From contig NZ_VAJM01000010.1 of the NCBI RefSeq assembly GCF_005771675.1, positions 124,001 to 188,000 on the forward strand: a DNA stretch of 64,000 nucleotides, read 5' to 3'. This DNA comes from Hymenobacter jeollabukensis. GTDB taxonomy: Bacteria; Bacteroidota; Bacteroidia; Cytophagales; Hymenobacteraceae. Under the pieces are notes generated by a model, which had not been told where the DNA came from, ran no database searches, and worked only from the letters and a program-made list of their open reading frames with translations. The position numbers and the translations under genes are program-made. Below are positions 1-8,444 of the stretch, one piece after another; within the stretch, counting starts at the first letter, position 1; each line of letters opens with the position of its first letter.

Positions 1-2338
1 CGGGGCCGAGCTCGGGCACGGCGCGGCACACCTGCCAGCGGTACTGCCCGTCGTGGTGCAGCAGGCGGTACTCAAACTCCAGCGGCGTGTTCTGGGCAAT
101 GGCCCGGGCGTAAGTGGCGTAGGCGCGGGGCCGGTCGTCGGGGTGAATGAGCGTGGGCCACACTGCGTCGGCGTCGGTGCCGGGCGGGTAGCCGGTGAGC
201 TGGTGCCACTGCGGGCTGAAGTACTCCAGCCGCATGTCGGGCGAGAGGATAAAGGAAATGGCGGGCAGGGCCTCGGTCATGCGGCGCAGCTGCATGGCCT
301 GGCGGTTTACTTCGGCCTGCAGCTGCTCGGCCCGCTGCCGGTCGCGCACCTGCTCGGTCACGTCGAGGGCAAAGGAGAGGATGCCGCGCGAGTCCGGGCG
401 GCCGGCCAGCGCGGGCAGCAGCTGGTAGCTGAAGTTGAAAAAGCGCGTTTCCAGCTGCCCGGTTTCGGGCACCCGGATATCGACGCGCTGCTCCAGGGCT
501 GCAAACGGCTCCCCGGTCTGGTACACCCGGTCCAGCACCTCCACGAAGCCCTGCGCGGCTACTTCGGGCTGGGCGTCCACCACGCGCCGGCCCAGCTGCA
601 CCCGCTCGCCCACCAGCGCCCGCATCTGCGGCGAGAGGTAGGTGTAGCGGTGCTCGGGGCCTTCCATGGTGTTGATGATGGCCGGCAGGGTGTGCAGCAT
701 GCGCCGCAGCTGCTCGTCCTGCTCTTCCAGCCGCTGCTGCAGCCGTTTCTGGTCGTCGATATCGACGCTGGAGCCGTACCAGCGCTGCACCTGGCCCTGG
801 GCGTCGAGCAGGGGCACGGCGTGGGTGAGCACCCAGCGGTAAGTGCCGTCGTGGCGGCGCAGGCGGTACTCGCCGCGCCAGGGCTGGTGCAGGCGGCGGC
901 CCTCGGCGAAAAGCTGGCGCATGCGCGCGGTATCGTCGGGGTGCACGGGCTCGTCCCAGTGGGTGAGGGCGCGGGTGGGGTCCTGGCCGGTGTAGGTTTG
1001 GCGCTGGGGGTTCACGTAGAGCATGTGCCCCGCGGCGTCGGTGATGTACACGTACAGCGGCAGCGACTCCACCAGCAGGCGGAACTGCTCGTTCTGCTGG
1101 CGCACTTCTTCCTGCAGCTCGGCGGCCCGCTGCTTGGCCTGCACCCGCCGCGTCACATCCACTCCGAACACCAGCACGCCCGTCGACTGGCCCTGTTCAT
1201 CGGTGAGGGGCTGAAACACGCCGTCGAAGTAGCGCGGCTGCTCGGCCGAGGCCGCGGGCGGGGTGCTGACGGGCAGCTCTTCGAGCGCGTAGGGCTGCTG
1301 GGTGCGGTACACTTGGTCGAGGATGCGGGCCAGGCCGCTGGGCCGCAGGTCGGGCAGCACCTGGGCGGCGGGGCGGCCCAGCTCCGCGTCGGGGCCCAGC
1401 AGCTCGCGGCTGCGCTCGTTCACGAAGGTGTAGAGGTGCTCCGGGCCCTGCAGCGTGGCCACGTAGGCGGGCAGCAGCCGCAGAATCTGCTGCAGCTCCC
1501 GGTCCTTCTCGTTGACCCGCTGCTGGCTGAGCTTCTGCTCGTGAATGTCGGTGCCGGTGCCCACCCAGCCGCTGATGGCGCCGTCGGGGCTGCGGCGGGG
1601 CACGGCCTGCACCAGCAGCCAGCGGTACTGGCCGTCGTAGCGGCGCAGGCGGTATTCCACCTGATATTCAGTGCCGCTGGCCAGGGCCTGCCGCCAGGCT
1701 TCGTTGACGGTGGCGCGGTCATCGGGGTGAATGTCGTCGAGCCAGCCCCATTCCTGGGCCTGGGCCAGCGTGCGGCCGGTAAAGCGCAGCCAGCCCGGGT
1801 TCTGGTAGTCCGCCGTGCCGTCGGCGCGGGTAGTCCAGAGCATCAGCGGCAGGGCTTCGAGCATGAAGCGGATCTGCTCCTGGCTTTCGGCCAGGTTTTG
1901 CTGGGCCAGCCGGGCGCGCTGCTCGGCCCGGTGTCGCTCGGTCACGTCCTCGGTCTGCTGCAGGATGTAGCGCAACTGCCCGTCGTCGGCGAGGACGGGG
2001 TAGTGCGTGGCCTGCCAGTACCGCTCCTCCAGGCCGCCGCCCTGCCCGGCGGGCCGCTCCAGGTCGTAGCGAATCAGCGGCATGGTGTGCGGCTCCTGGG
2101 TGCGGCGTACGTGCTCGATGGAGGCCCGCAGCACCTCGATTTCGTTCTGGTCGGCGGCCGGAAAGGCCTCGAACAGCGGGCGGCCCGCCACCTCGGCGCG
2201 GCTTTTCATGGCCACGGCCGCGTGCCGCTCGGTGTTGTCGACGATGGTCAGGGCCGCGTCGGGCGCCAGCAACAGGTAGTTGCCCGGCAGGTGCCGAAAC
2301 AGGGCCAGGTAATCGGACAACGCAGTGGGGGGCACCAT
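1..2338 (-). CDS. Multi-PAS sensor protein (partial, C-terminus outside window)
   Basis: The protein begins with ATG at 2338 and runs off the left edge, giving about 779 residues. It is an array of about six PAS/PAC units. Recurrent PAC signatures (for example YRLRRYDGQYRWLLVQAVP and EYRLLHHDGQYRWQVC) and linker helices of the DVTERHRAEQ type separate the units. No membrane segment or signal peptide is visible, so it is probably cytoplasmic. In this group such arrays usually lead into a HisKA/HATPase module, but that part is not in the window, so kinase activity is inference. It lies 87 bp after proC on the same strand, with its own -7 box in the gap. Confidence 0.85.
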   Translation of the reverse strand, partial: MVPPTALSDYLALFRHLPGNYLLLAPDAALTIVDNTERHAAVAMKSRAEVAGRPLFEAFPAADQNEIEVLRASIEHVRRTQEPHTMPLIRYDLERPAGQGGGLEERYWQATHYPVLADDGQLRYILQQTEDVTERHRAEQRARLAQQNLAESQEQIRFMLEALPLMLWTTRADGTADYQNPGWLRFTGRTLAQAQEWGWLDDIHPDDRATVNEAWRQALASGTEYQVEYRLRRYDGQYRWLLVQAVPRRSPDGAISGWVGTGTDIHEQKLSQQRVNEKDRELQQILRLLPAYVATLQGPEHLYTFVNERSRELLGPDAELGRPAAQVLPDLRPSGLARILDQVYRTQQPYALEELPVSTPPAASAEQPRYFDGVFQPLTDEQGQSTGVLVFGVDVTRRVQAKQRAAELQEEVRQQNEQFRLLVESLPLYVYITDAAGHMLYVNPQRQTYTGQDPTRALTHWDEPVHPDDTARMRQLFAEGRRLHQPWRGEYRLRRHDGTYRWVLTHAVPLLDAQGQVQRWYGSSVDIDDQKRLQQRLEEQDEQLRRMLHTLPAIINTMEGPEHRYTYLSPQMRALVGERVQLGRRVVDAQPEVAAQGFVEVLDRVYQTGEPFAALEQRVDIRVPETGQLETRFFNFSYQLLPALAGRPDSRGILSFALDVTEQVRDRQRAEQLQAEVNRQAMQLRRMTEALPAISFILSPDMRLEYFSPQWHQLTGYPPGTDADAVWPTLIHPDDRPRAYATYARAIAQNTPLEFEYRLLHHDGQYRWQVCRAVPELGP

Positions 2339-2410
2339 AAAGGACCGACGAGCAAACGAGAGGGGAGGAGGGGGGCGCGACGCGGTCAGCCCGCGGGCCT
2401 GGCCGTGCTT

Positions 2411-2418
2411 TAAATGTA
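2411..2418 (-). promoter_or_regulatory. Putative -7 box for the multi-PAS gene
   Basis: The minus strand reads TACATTTA, close to the Bacteroidota consensus TAnnTTTG. It sits between the proC stop and the PAS gene start and leaves a leader of about 65 bases. I see no clear -33 TTG, so this is a motif match only. Confidence 0.35.
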
Positions 2419-2425
2419 CCGAAAA

Positions 2426-3244
2426 TCAGTCTTGCTGGTAGAGCTTGCCCGCCTTGTCGGCCGACACCTTGATGCCCTTGATCAGCGCCGAGCTGAAGCC
2501 CTGGTGCTCCATCTCGTTCAGTCCCGCGATGGTGCAGCCCTTGGGCGAGGTCACCTTGTCGATTTCCTGCTCGGGGTGCGAGGAGAGCTGCAGCAGCAAG
2601 TCGGCGGCGCCCTTGGCCGTCTGGGCAGCCATTTTCAGCGCGTCGTGGGCGTGGAAGCCGATTTCGGTGCCGCCCTGCGAGGCCGCCCGGATGGCCCGCA
2701 GGAAAAAAGCTATGCCGCAGGCACACAGGGCCGTGGCCGAGGTCATCAGCTCTTCCTGAATGCGCACGCTCACGCCCACCGTGTTGAACAGCCGCTCCAC
2801 CAAGGCCATATCGGCGGCCGGGGCGTCGTCGGTGGCCAGGCAGGTCATCGACTGCCCGATGGCAATGGCCGTGTTGGGCATGGCCCGCACCACCCGCACC
2901 GGCAGCCCGAGCCGCTCGCGAATGGCCGCGCAGCTCACCCCCGAGGCCACCGACACCAGCAGGTGCCGGGCCGGGTCGACGGCGGGGCGGATCAGGTCGA
3001 GCAGCTGGTCGAGCTGCTGGGGCAGCACGGCCAGCACCACCAGGTCGGCCCCGGCCAGGGCGGCGCGGTTGTCGGCCGTGACGCGGTAGCCGGCTTCGGC
3101 CAGCGGGGCCAGGGCGGCCACGTTGCGGCGGGTGAGGGTGATGGTGTCGGGCGCGGTCAGGCTGGCTTTCACCAGGCCCTTGGCCAGCGAGAGGCCGATG
3201 TTGCCGCTGCCCAGGATGGCAATGCGCAGAGAAGTCGTGTCCAT
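2426..3244 (-). CDS. proC: Pyrroline-5-carboxylate reductase
   Basis: A 272-residue cytoplasmic enzyme that reduces 1-pyrroline-5-carboxylate to L-proline with NAD(P)H, the last step of proline synthesis. The N-terminal Rossmann motif AILGSGNIGLSLAKGL is clear. The C-terminal dimerisation domain carries the family signature TSPKGCTIAGLNEME. The length is normal for the family. ATG at 3244 is preferred over an in-frame TTG three codons upstream because the Rossmann strand starts within seven residues. A TACTATTG sequence just upstream on the minus strand could be its -7 box. It lies between two large sensor genes without an obvious functional link. Confidence 0.93.
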   Translation of the reverse strand: MDTTSLRIAILGSGNIGLSLAKGLVKASLTAPDTITLTRRNVAALAPLAEAGYRVTADNRAALAGADLVVLAVLPQQLDQLLDLIRPAVDPARHLLVSVASGVSCAAIRERLGLPVRVVRAMPNTAIAIGQSMTCLATDDAPAADMALVERLFNTVGVSVRIQEELMTSATALCACGIAFFLRAIRAASQGGTEIGFHAHDALKMAAQTAKGAADLLLQLSSHPEQEIDKVTSPKGCTIAGLNEMEHQGFSSALIKGIKVSADKAGKLYQQD

Positions 3245-3358
3245 AGGGTGCAATAGTAGGGGGCGCCGCCGGGTTTCTTTCGCACGGCCTGGCGCGACGT
3301 TCGCCCAGCGAAAGGCGCCGTTGGACGAGAAGCCCGGCCGAAACCCGCGCCCTCCGGC

Positions 3359-3366
3359 TATTTTCG
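3359..3366 (+). promoter_or_regulatory. Putative -7 box for the hybrid kinase
   Basis: TATTTTCG directly abuts the first in-frame ATG at 3367. Transcription from this box would start at or beyond that ATG, which favours the second ATG at 3397 as the true start. Confidence 0.4.
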
Positions 3367-3396
3367 ATGGTTGAATTGTTACCGATTGCCGCTACA

Positions 3397-6300
3397 ATGT
3401 CTGTTCCCACCACCGTAAAGCCCGACGAGTTGCAGGCCGCGCTGGCCCAGGCCGAGGCCCGCAACGCCGAGCTGACCGCCGCCCTCCAACGCGCCACCGA
3501 CCAAGCCGCGCAGGCCACCCACCAGCTCCGCACCCTGGCCGACAACCTGCCCGTGGGCGTGCTCCACGTCGCGGCCGACCACACCGTGCAGAGCGTCAAC
3601 GCGCTGTACTTCGCGCTGCTGGGCATCGACGGCGACGCGGCCGAGTGGCAGGGCCGGCCCGTGGATGGGCTGGTGGAGCTGGTGGGCCGCCACCACACCG
3701 GCGCCAACGGCCAGCCCCTGAGCACCGGCGCCGACGACACGCTGGTGCTGCCCGACGGCCGCGTGCTGCGTCGCGCCCAGCGCCCCCTGCCCGAAGGCGG
3801 CTACCTGGAGCACCTCTGCGACGTGACCCGCGAAGACCTCGACGAAGGTATGCTGGCCGCCGCCAGCATCCCCGAGCAGAGCCCCTACCCCATGGTGCGT
3901 TACGCCCTCGACGGCGAGGCCCTCTACGCCAACCCCGCCGCCTGGCGCCTGCGCCAGCGCCTCACGCCCGAGCAGCAACAGCAGGCCCGCGAGCTGTACT
4001 ACGCCATGGCCGCCGAAGCCCTGCGCACCGGCGAAGCCCGGCAGATGGAGCTGCAGATCGGCGAGCAGCGCTACATTGCCTACGTGGTGCCCTTCGCCGC
4101 CGCCGGCTACTACAACCTCTACCTGCTCGACATCACCGAGCGCTACCACGCCCAGGCCCAGACGCGCGCCAGCGAAGCCCGGCTGCAGGCCCAGCAGCGC
4201 TTCACCCAGCACATCCTCGACTCGATTCCGAACACCGTGCTGGTGCGCACCGTGGCCGGCCACGAGCTGTTTACCAACCGCGCCTTCCGCGAGCTGATGC
4301 AGCAGAGCCTGCAGACCGACGAGGCCATCATGGCCGAGTACCGCGCCGCCTCCGAGCGGGTGCTGCGCACCGGCCGCGACGAGGCCCTGAACGTGCCCTT
4401 CACCCTGCACAGCGGCGACGTGCGCTGGCTGCACGTGGAGCTGCGCCGCCTGCCCCGCCCCGACGAGGAAGCGGCCATCCTCATCGTCTCCACGGATGTG
4501 ACTGACCTGACGGAGGCCCAGCGCGAGCTGACCCGCAACGAGCGGCGCTACAACGAGCTGATGGACTACGCCCAGGCCCTGATCTGGACCCACGACCTCG
4601 ACGGGCGCATCCTTTCGGCCAACCCGGCCCTGAGCGCCATGCTCGGCCTTGGTACCCAGGACCTCACCGGCCGCCCCCTGCAGGACGCCTTCGACGACGA
4701 CCGGCACGCGGCCGTGGTGGAGTACCTGCGCCTGATCCGCGAGCAGGGCGAATACGCCAGCGTGGTGAAGCTGCGCGACCAGCAGGGCGGCCTGCACTAC
4801 GTGCAGCAGTACAGCCGCCTGGTCGACGAGCCCGGCGAGGAAGCCCACGTTATGGCCTTCGGCCACGAAATCACCGAGCGGGTGCTGGCCCAGCGCGCCA
4901 CCCTGCAGGCCAAGGAAGCCGCCGAAGCCGCCGCCACGGCCCGCGCCAACTTCCTGGCCAACATGAGCCACGAAATCCGCACGCCGCTCAACGGGGTGCT
5001 GGGCATGGCCACCCTGCTGAGCAAAACCCCGCTCGACGGCCGCCAGGCGCAGTACCTCGACGTCATCCGCTCGTCGGGCCAGCACCTGCTGGGCGTCATC
5101 AACGACGTGCTCGACATTGCCAAGATCAGCTCGGGCAAGGTGGAGTTCGAGCAGAGCGTGTTCAACCTCTGCGACTCGATGGGCGCCGCCATTCAGCCCC
5201 TGGTGCTGCAGGCCGCCCAGAAGGGCCTCACCTTCAGCGGCACCCCGCTGCGCACCAGCTGCGCCTACCCCTGGGTGACGGGCGACGCGCACCGGCTCAA
5301 CCAGATCCTGATCAACCTGACGGCCAACGCGGTGAAGTTCACCGACGCCGGCGGGCACATCGACGTGGTGGGCGAGCTGCTGAGCGAAACCGCCGACACC
5401 ATCTCGGTGGAGTTCCGGGTGAAGGACACCGGCCCGGGCATCGCGCCGGAGCGGCTGGAGCGCATCTTCGACTCGTTCACGCAGGCCTACGCCGATACCT
5501 CGCGCAAGCACGGCGGCACCGGCCTGGGCCTCACCATCTCGCGCGCCCTGGTGGAGCAGATGGGCGGCACGCTCACCGTGACGAGCGAGCTGGGCCAGGG
5601 CAGCACCTTCGCCTTCCAGGTGACCCTGCCCAAGGCCGACCGCGCCGAGCTGCCCGCCGCCAGCACCCCCGCCACGCTCGACACCGGCGCCCTGCAGGGC
5701 AAGCGCGTGCTGCTGGTGGAAGACAACGAAATCAACCGCGACGTGGCCCGTCTGCTGCTGGAGGAGTGGGGCGTGGTGGTGGAGGAAGCCGTCAACGGCG
5801 AGGCGGGCGTGCAGCAGTTCTACGCCCAGGCCTACGACGCGGTGCTGATGGACATTCAGATGCCGGGCATGAACGGCCTCGAAGCCACCGCCCGCCTGCT
5901 GCAGCACCCCGACCCGCAGCGCGCCGCCACGCCCATCGTGGCCCTGACGGCCAACGCCTTCCGCGAGGACAACGAGCAGTACCTGGCCGCCGGCATGACG
6001 GCCACCCTGGCCAAGCCCTTCGACGAAGCCGACCTCTACCGCACGCTGGTGCAGGTGCTGGAGCGCTCCATCGCCCCGGCGGCCCCGGCCTACGACCTGC
6101 AGCCCCTGCGCGACATGGCCCGCGGCAAGGAAGCCTTCGTCACCAAGATCATCCGCTCCTTCCTGACGAACATGCCCGACAGCCTGCTGGAGCTGGAGGC
6201 CGCCGCCGCCGCCGCCAACTGGCCCGTCGTGGCTCGCATCGTGCACCACATCAAGCCCAACCTGACGGCCCTGCGCGTGCCCGGCACCGAGGCCCCCGTG

Positions 6301-6435
6301 GCCCAGCTGGAGCAGTTCCGCCACGACGCGCCCGTGCACCTGCCCGACCACGAGTTGCGCGCCTCGGCCGCCCAGCTGGCGCAGGCCGTGCAGCGCGCCC
6401 TGCGCCAGCTGCCGCGCGAGCTGGAAGGACAATAA
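3397..6435 (+). CDS. PAS hybrid sensor histidine kinase with receiver and Hpt domains
   Basis: A soluble multi-step phosphorelay sensor of 1012 residues. The order is: a short coiled coil (about 10-45), four PAS units (about 45-505), HisKA with [15 protein letters not shown] (phospho-acceptor His525), HATPase_c with N box [15 protein letters not shown] and GGTGLGL, a receiver starting [13 protein letters not shown] with phospho-acceptor Asp819 in [11 protein letters not shown] and the conserved Lys in LAKPFD, and a C-terminal Hpt domain with HHIKP (His950). All relay residues are intact, so phosphate could pass His-Asp-His to an unknown response regulator encoded elsewhere. No membrane segment is seen. 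ATG at 3397 is chosen because a -7 box abuts the alternative ATG at 3367. A strong terminator follows. Confidence 0.93.
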   Translation: MSVPTTVKPDELQAALAQAEARNAELTAALQRATDQAAQATHQLRTLADNLPVGVLHVAADHTVQSVNALYFALLGIDGDAAEWQGRPVDGLVELVGRHHTGANGQPLSTGADDTLVLPDGRVLRRAQRPLPEGGYLEHLCDVTREDLDEGMLAAASIPEQSPYPMVRYALDGEALYANPAAWRLRQRLTPEQQQQARELYYAMAAEALRTGEARQMELQIGEQRYIAYVVPFAAAGYYNLYLLDITERYHAQAQTRASEARLQAQQRFTQHILDSIPNTVLVRTVAGHELFTNRAFRELMQQSLQTDEAIMAEYRAASERVLRTGRDEALNVPFTLHSGDVRWLHVELRRLPRPDEEAAILIVSTDVTDLTEAQRELTRNERRYNELMDYAQALIWTHDLDGRILSANPALSAMLGLGTQDLTGRPLQDAFDDDRHAAVVEYLRLIREQGEYASVVKLRDQQGGLHYVQQYSRLVDEPGEEAHVMAFGHEITERVLAQRATLQAKEAAEAAATARANFLANMSHEIRTPLNGVLGMATLLSKTPLDGRQAQYLDVIRSSGQHLLGVINDVLDIAKISSGKVEFEQSVFNLCDSMGAAIQPLVLQAAQKGLTFSGTPLRTSCAYPWVTGDAHRLNQILINLTANAVKFTDAGGHIDVVGELLSETADTISVEFRVKDTGPGIAPERLERIFDSFTQAYADTSRKHGGTGLGLTISRALVEQMGGTLTVTSELGQGSTFAFQVTLPKADRAELPAASTPATLDTGALQGKRVLLVEDNEINRDVARLLLEEWGVVVEEAVNGEAGVQQFYAQAYDAVLMDIQMPGMNGLEATARLLQHPDPQRAATPIVALTANAFREDNEQYLAAGMTATLAKPFDEADLYRTLVQVLERSIAPAAPAYDLQPLRDMARGKEAFVTKIIRSFLTNMPDSLLELEAAAAAANWPVVARIVHHIKPNLTALRVPGTEAPVAQLEQFRHDAPVHLPDHELRASAAQLAQAVQRALRQLPRELEGQ

Positions 6436-6516
6436 CCCCAGGCATCCTTCGCTACGCGGACGCCAGATGATGACGTTCTGGTTTCAGCCCGTATTAACTG
6501 TTTGCCTCACCCAAGA

Positions 6517-6556
6517 ACACCCCGCCCCGCCGGTTCCGGTGGGGCGGGGTGTTTTT
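6517..6556 (+). terminator. Rho-independent terminator of the hybrid kinase gene
   Basis: A perfect 12-bp stem (ACACCCCGCCCC paired with GGGGCGGGGTGT) around a 12-base loop, followed by a short T run. Confidence 0.85.
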
Positions 6557-6602
6557 GCAATAGGCGTTCAGGTAACTAACAGCAACGCACCAGACGAAAT
6601 GC

Positions 6603-6632
6603 TTGCGTCTTCAGCCGCTTACGCTACTTTCG
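6603..6632 (+). promoter_or_regulatory. Bacteroidota-type promoter of the beta-propeller gene
   Basis: TTG at 6603 and TACTTTCG at 6625-6632 are spaced as expected for -33 and -7 elements (consensus TTG and TAnnTTTG). The ATG follows 27 bases later. Confidence 0.5.
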
Positions 6633-6658
6633 TGGCCGCTGCATCCATCCCTTTTGTT

Positions 6659-8299
6659 ATGATGATTAGACCCTTACTACTCTTGCTGCTCTTACTCATT
6701 GGTGCCCGGCCCGGCCTCGCCCAGGGCCTGCCCTGGCAGTGGGTGCGCACGCAAAACTCCGCGACCGGGCAGGTCATCGTTTCCAGCGCCGACGTCGATG
6801 CGGGCGGCAACGTGTACGTTGCCGGCTTCTACGGCGGCACCCTCACGCTGAGTGGCGACGCGCACCCGCCGCGGGGCAACGGCGACATGTACGTGGCCAA
6901 GTACAACGCCCAGGGCCAGCTACAGTGGAGCCGCTCCGGCGGCGGGGCCAGCTCCGAGTCGTATCCCTCGCTGGCGGTGGACGCGGCCGGCAACAGCTAC
7001 GTGGTCGGGGCCTTCTTCGACGTCGCGGCCACCTTCAACGGCGTGACGCTGCAGGGCCAGCGCGGCAAGTACACGGCCTACGTGCTCAAGTTTGATGCGC
7101 AGGGCACGCAGCAGTGGGCCGTCACCGCCGGCATCGACGCGACGCTGCTCAGCGTGGTGCTCGGGCCGGGCGGCGAGCTGTACGTGGGCGGCAGGGCCAG
7201 TCAGACCATTGCGCTCAGCAACGGGCAGACGCTCGGCGGCTTCTACCCGCAAGACGCCTACGTGCTGCGCCTCGATACGGCCACCGGGGCGCTGCTCAGC
7301 GGCTTCCGCTTCGGCAACCAGGAAAACGACCAGGTCTTCGGCATGGCCGTCGACGCGGCCGGCGACCTGTACCTGGGCGGATACTTCGGCGGCACGGTGG
7401 CATTCGGCGCTACCTCGTACACGGCGTACGGCTTTTCCGACGGCTTCGCCCTGAAATGTTCGCCCACGGGCCAGGTGCGGTGGGTCTGGCGCATTGGCAG
7501 CGCGGGCGCCGACCAAGTGGCGCGGCTGGCCCTCAATGCGGCGGGGCAGCTCGTTGTGGCGGGCGGCTACGCGGCCGACCGGCCGACGTACTACGACCAA
7601 GGGACGTTGCCCGCCCAGACGACCAACTGCATGGACGAGGCGTTTACGGCCCGGCTTTCCGCCCAGGGCAGCACCCAGTGGCTGCGCCGGGCCGGCAGTC
7701 TCAACACCAACGACGGCATTGCCGGGCTGGTGCTCGATGCCGCTGGCAACAGCTACGTGTGCAGCGTCACCGGGGCCTCGCTGAGCACCGAAGGTACGCC
7801 CGCTCCCATCACCGGCTCGCCGACCAACGGGTACCTGATCAGCTACGACGCGCAGGGGGCGCTGCGGACGGTAGTGCAGGTGGGCCAGACGTACCTCTAC
7901 ACCCTGATCCGGAATGCGGCGGGGGAGCTGTGGTTGTCGGGCGCCTACTACCCGGGCGCTTCCTTCAGCCCGGTGGGCGTGCCGACCCCGGTGGGCGCGG
8001 GCGGCGGTTTCGTGGCCCGCATCGGCAGCCTGCCGCTGGCTACCCGCGCCGCCGCGCCGCCGCTGACGTTGGCGCCCAACCCGGCCCGCGACCAGGTGCA
8101 GGTAGCGCTGCCCCAGACCGCCGCGTCGGCTACCACCGTGACGCTACGCAACGCGTTGGGCCAAGCCGTGCGCGCGGTGCCGGTGGCGGCGGGCAGCCGC
8201 ACGGCCACCCTCGACGTGCGCGACCTGGCCCGCGGCTGGTACGTGGTGCGCTGGCAGCACGCCCGGGGCGCCGGCACCCAGACCCTGCTGCTGGAGTAG
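6659..8299 (+). CDS. Secreted beta-propeller (SBBP-type) protein with T9SS sorting domain
   Basis: A 546-residue exported protein. A signal peptide (MMIRPL, then a leucine run, ending near GLAQ) leads into repeated units of about 45-50 residues of the type DAAGNSYVVG...KFDAQGTQQW, characteristic of SBBP/NHL-like bacterial beta-propeller repeats. The last ~75 residues (LAPNPARDQVQVALP ... GWYVVRW) form a type A T9SS C-terminal domain, so the protein should cross the outer membrane by T9SS and be attached to or released from the surface. The start is placed at the tandem ATG at 6659 because it begins a proper signal peptide and lies behind a good promoter. An in-frame upstream extension would run through the terminator. 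Ligand unknown. Confidence 0.85.
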   Translation: MMIRPLLLLLLLLIGARPGLAQGLPWQWVRTQNSATGQVIVSSADVDAGGNVYVAGFYGGTLTLSGDAHPPRGNGDMYVAKYNAQGQLQWSRSGGGASSESYPSLAVDAAGNSYVVGAFFDVAATFNGVTLQGQRGKYTAYVLKFDAQGTQQWAVTAGIDATLLSVVLGPGGELYVGGRASQTIALSNGQTLGGFYPQDAYVLRLDTATGALLSGFRFGNQENDQVFGMAVDAAGDLYLGGYFGGTVAFGATSYTAYGFSDGFALKCSPTGQVRWVWRIGSAGADQVARLALNAAGQLVVAGGYAADRPTYYDQGTLPAQTTNCMDEAFTARLSAQGSTQWLRRAGSLNTNDGIAGLVLDAAGNSYVCSVTGASLSTEGTPAPITGSPTNGYLISYDAQGALRTVVQVGQTYLYTLIRNAAGELWLSGAYYPGASFSPVGVPTPVGAGGGFVARIGSLPLATRAAAPPLTLAPNPARDQVQVALPQTAASATTVTLRNALGQAVRAVPVAAGSRTATLDVRDLARGWYVVRWQHARGAGTQTLLLE

Positions 8300-8314
8300 A
8301 CAAAACCTGCTTGA

Positions 8315-8365
8315 CAACGCACAACGGCCGCGCCGGGAAGCTCCCGACGCGGCCGTTGTGCGTTG
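8315..8365. terminator. Long perfect hairpin, probable terminator
   Basis: An 18-bp perfect inverted repeat (CAACGCACAACGGCCGCG and its complement) around a 15-base loop, 15 bases after the stop of the beta-propeller gene. There is no strong T run. The inner part is almost identical to the hairpin at 10937-10973. Confidence 0.6.
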
Positions 8366-8444
8366 GGGGCGGTCCAACAAGACGGGCGGCCACCCGCCAA
8401 AGCCTGAAGGAATTATCCCCACCTTTGAAGCAGATAAGCGCTTT

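Noticed and set aside
53-2413. A 786-codon open frame on the plus strand
   Set aside because: It is the mirror of the multi-PAS gene; its amino acid composition (His/Gln/Gly/Val/Leu-rich) is the usual antisense shadow in GC-rich DNA, and it has no domain.
3379-6432. A 1017-codon open frame antisense to the hybrid kinase
   Set aside because: Shadow of the kinase; no motif and antisense-type composition.
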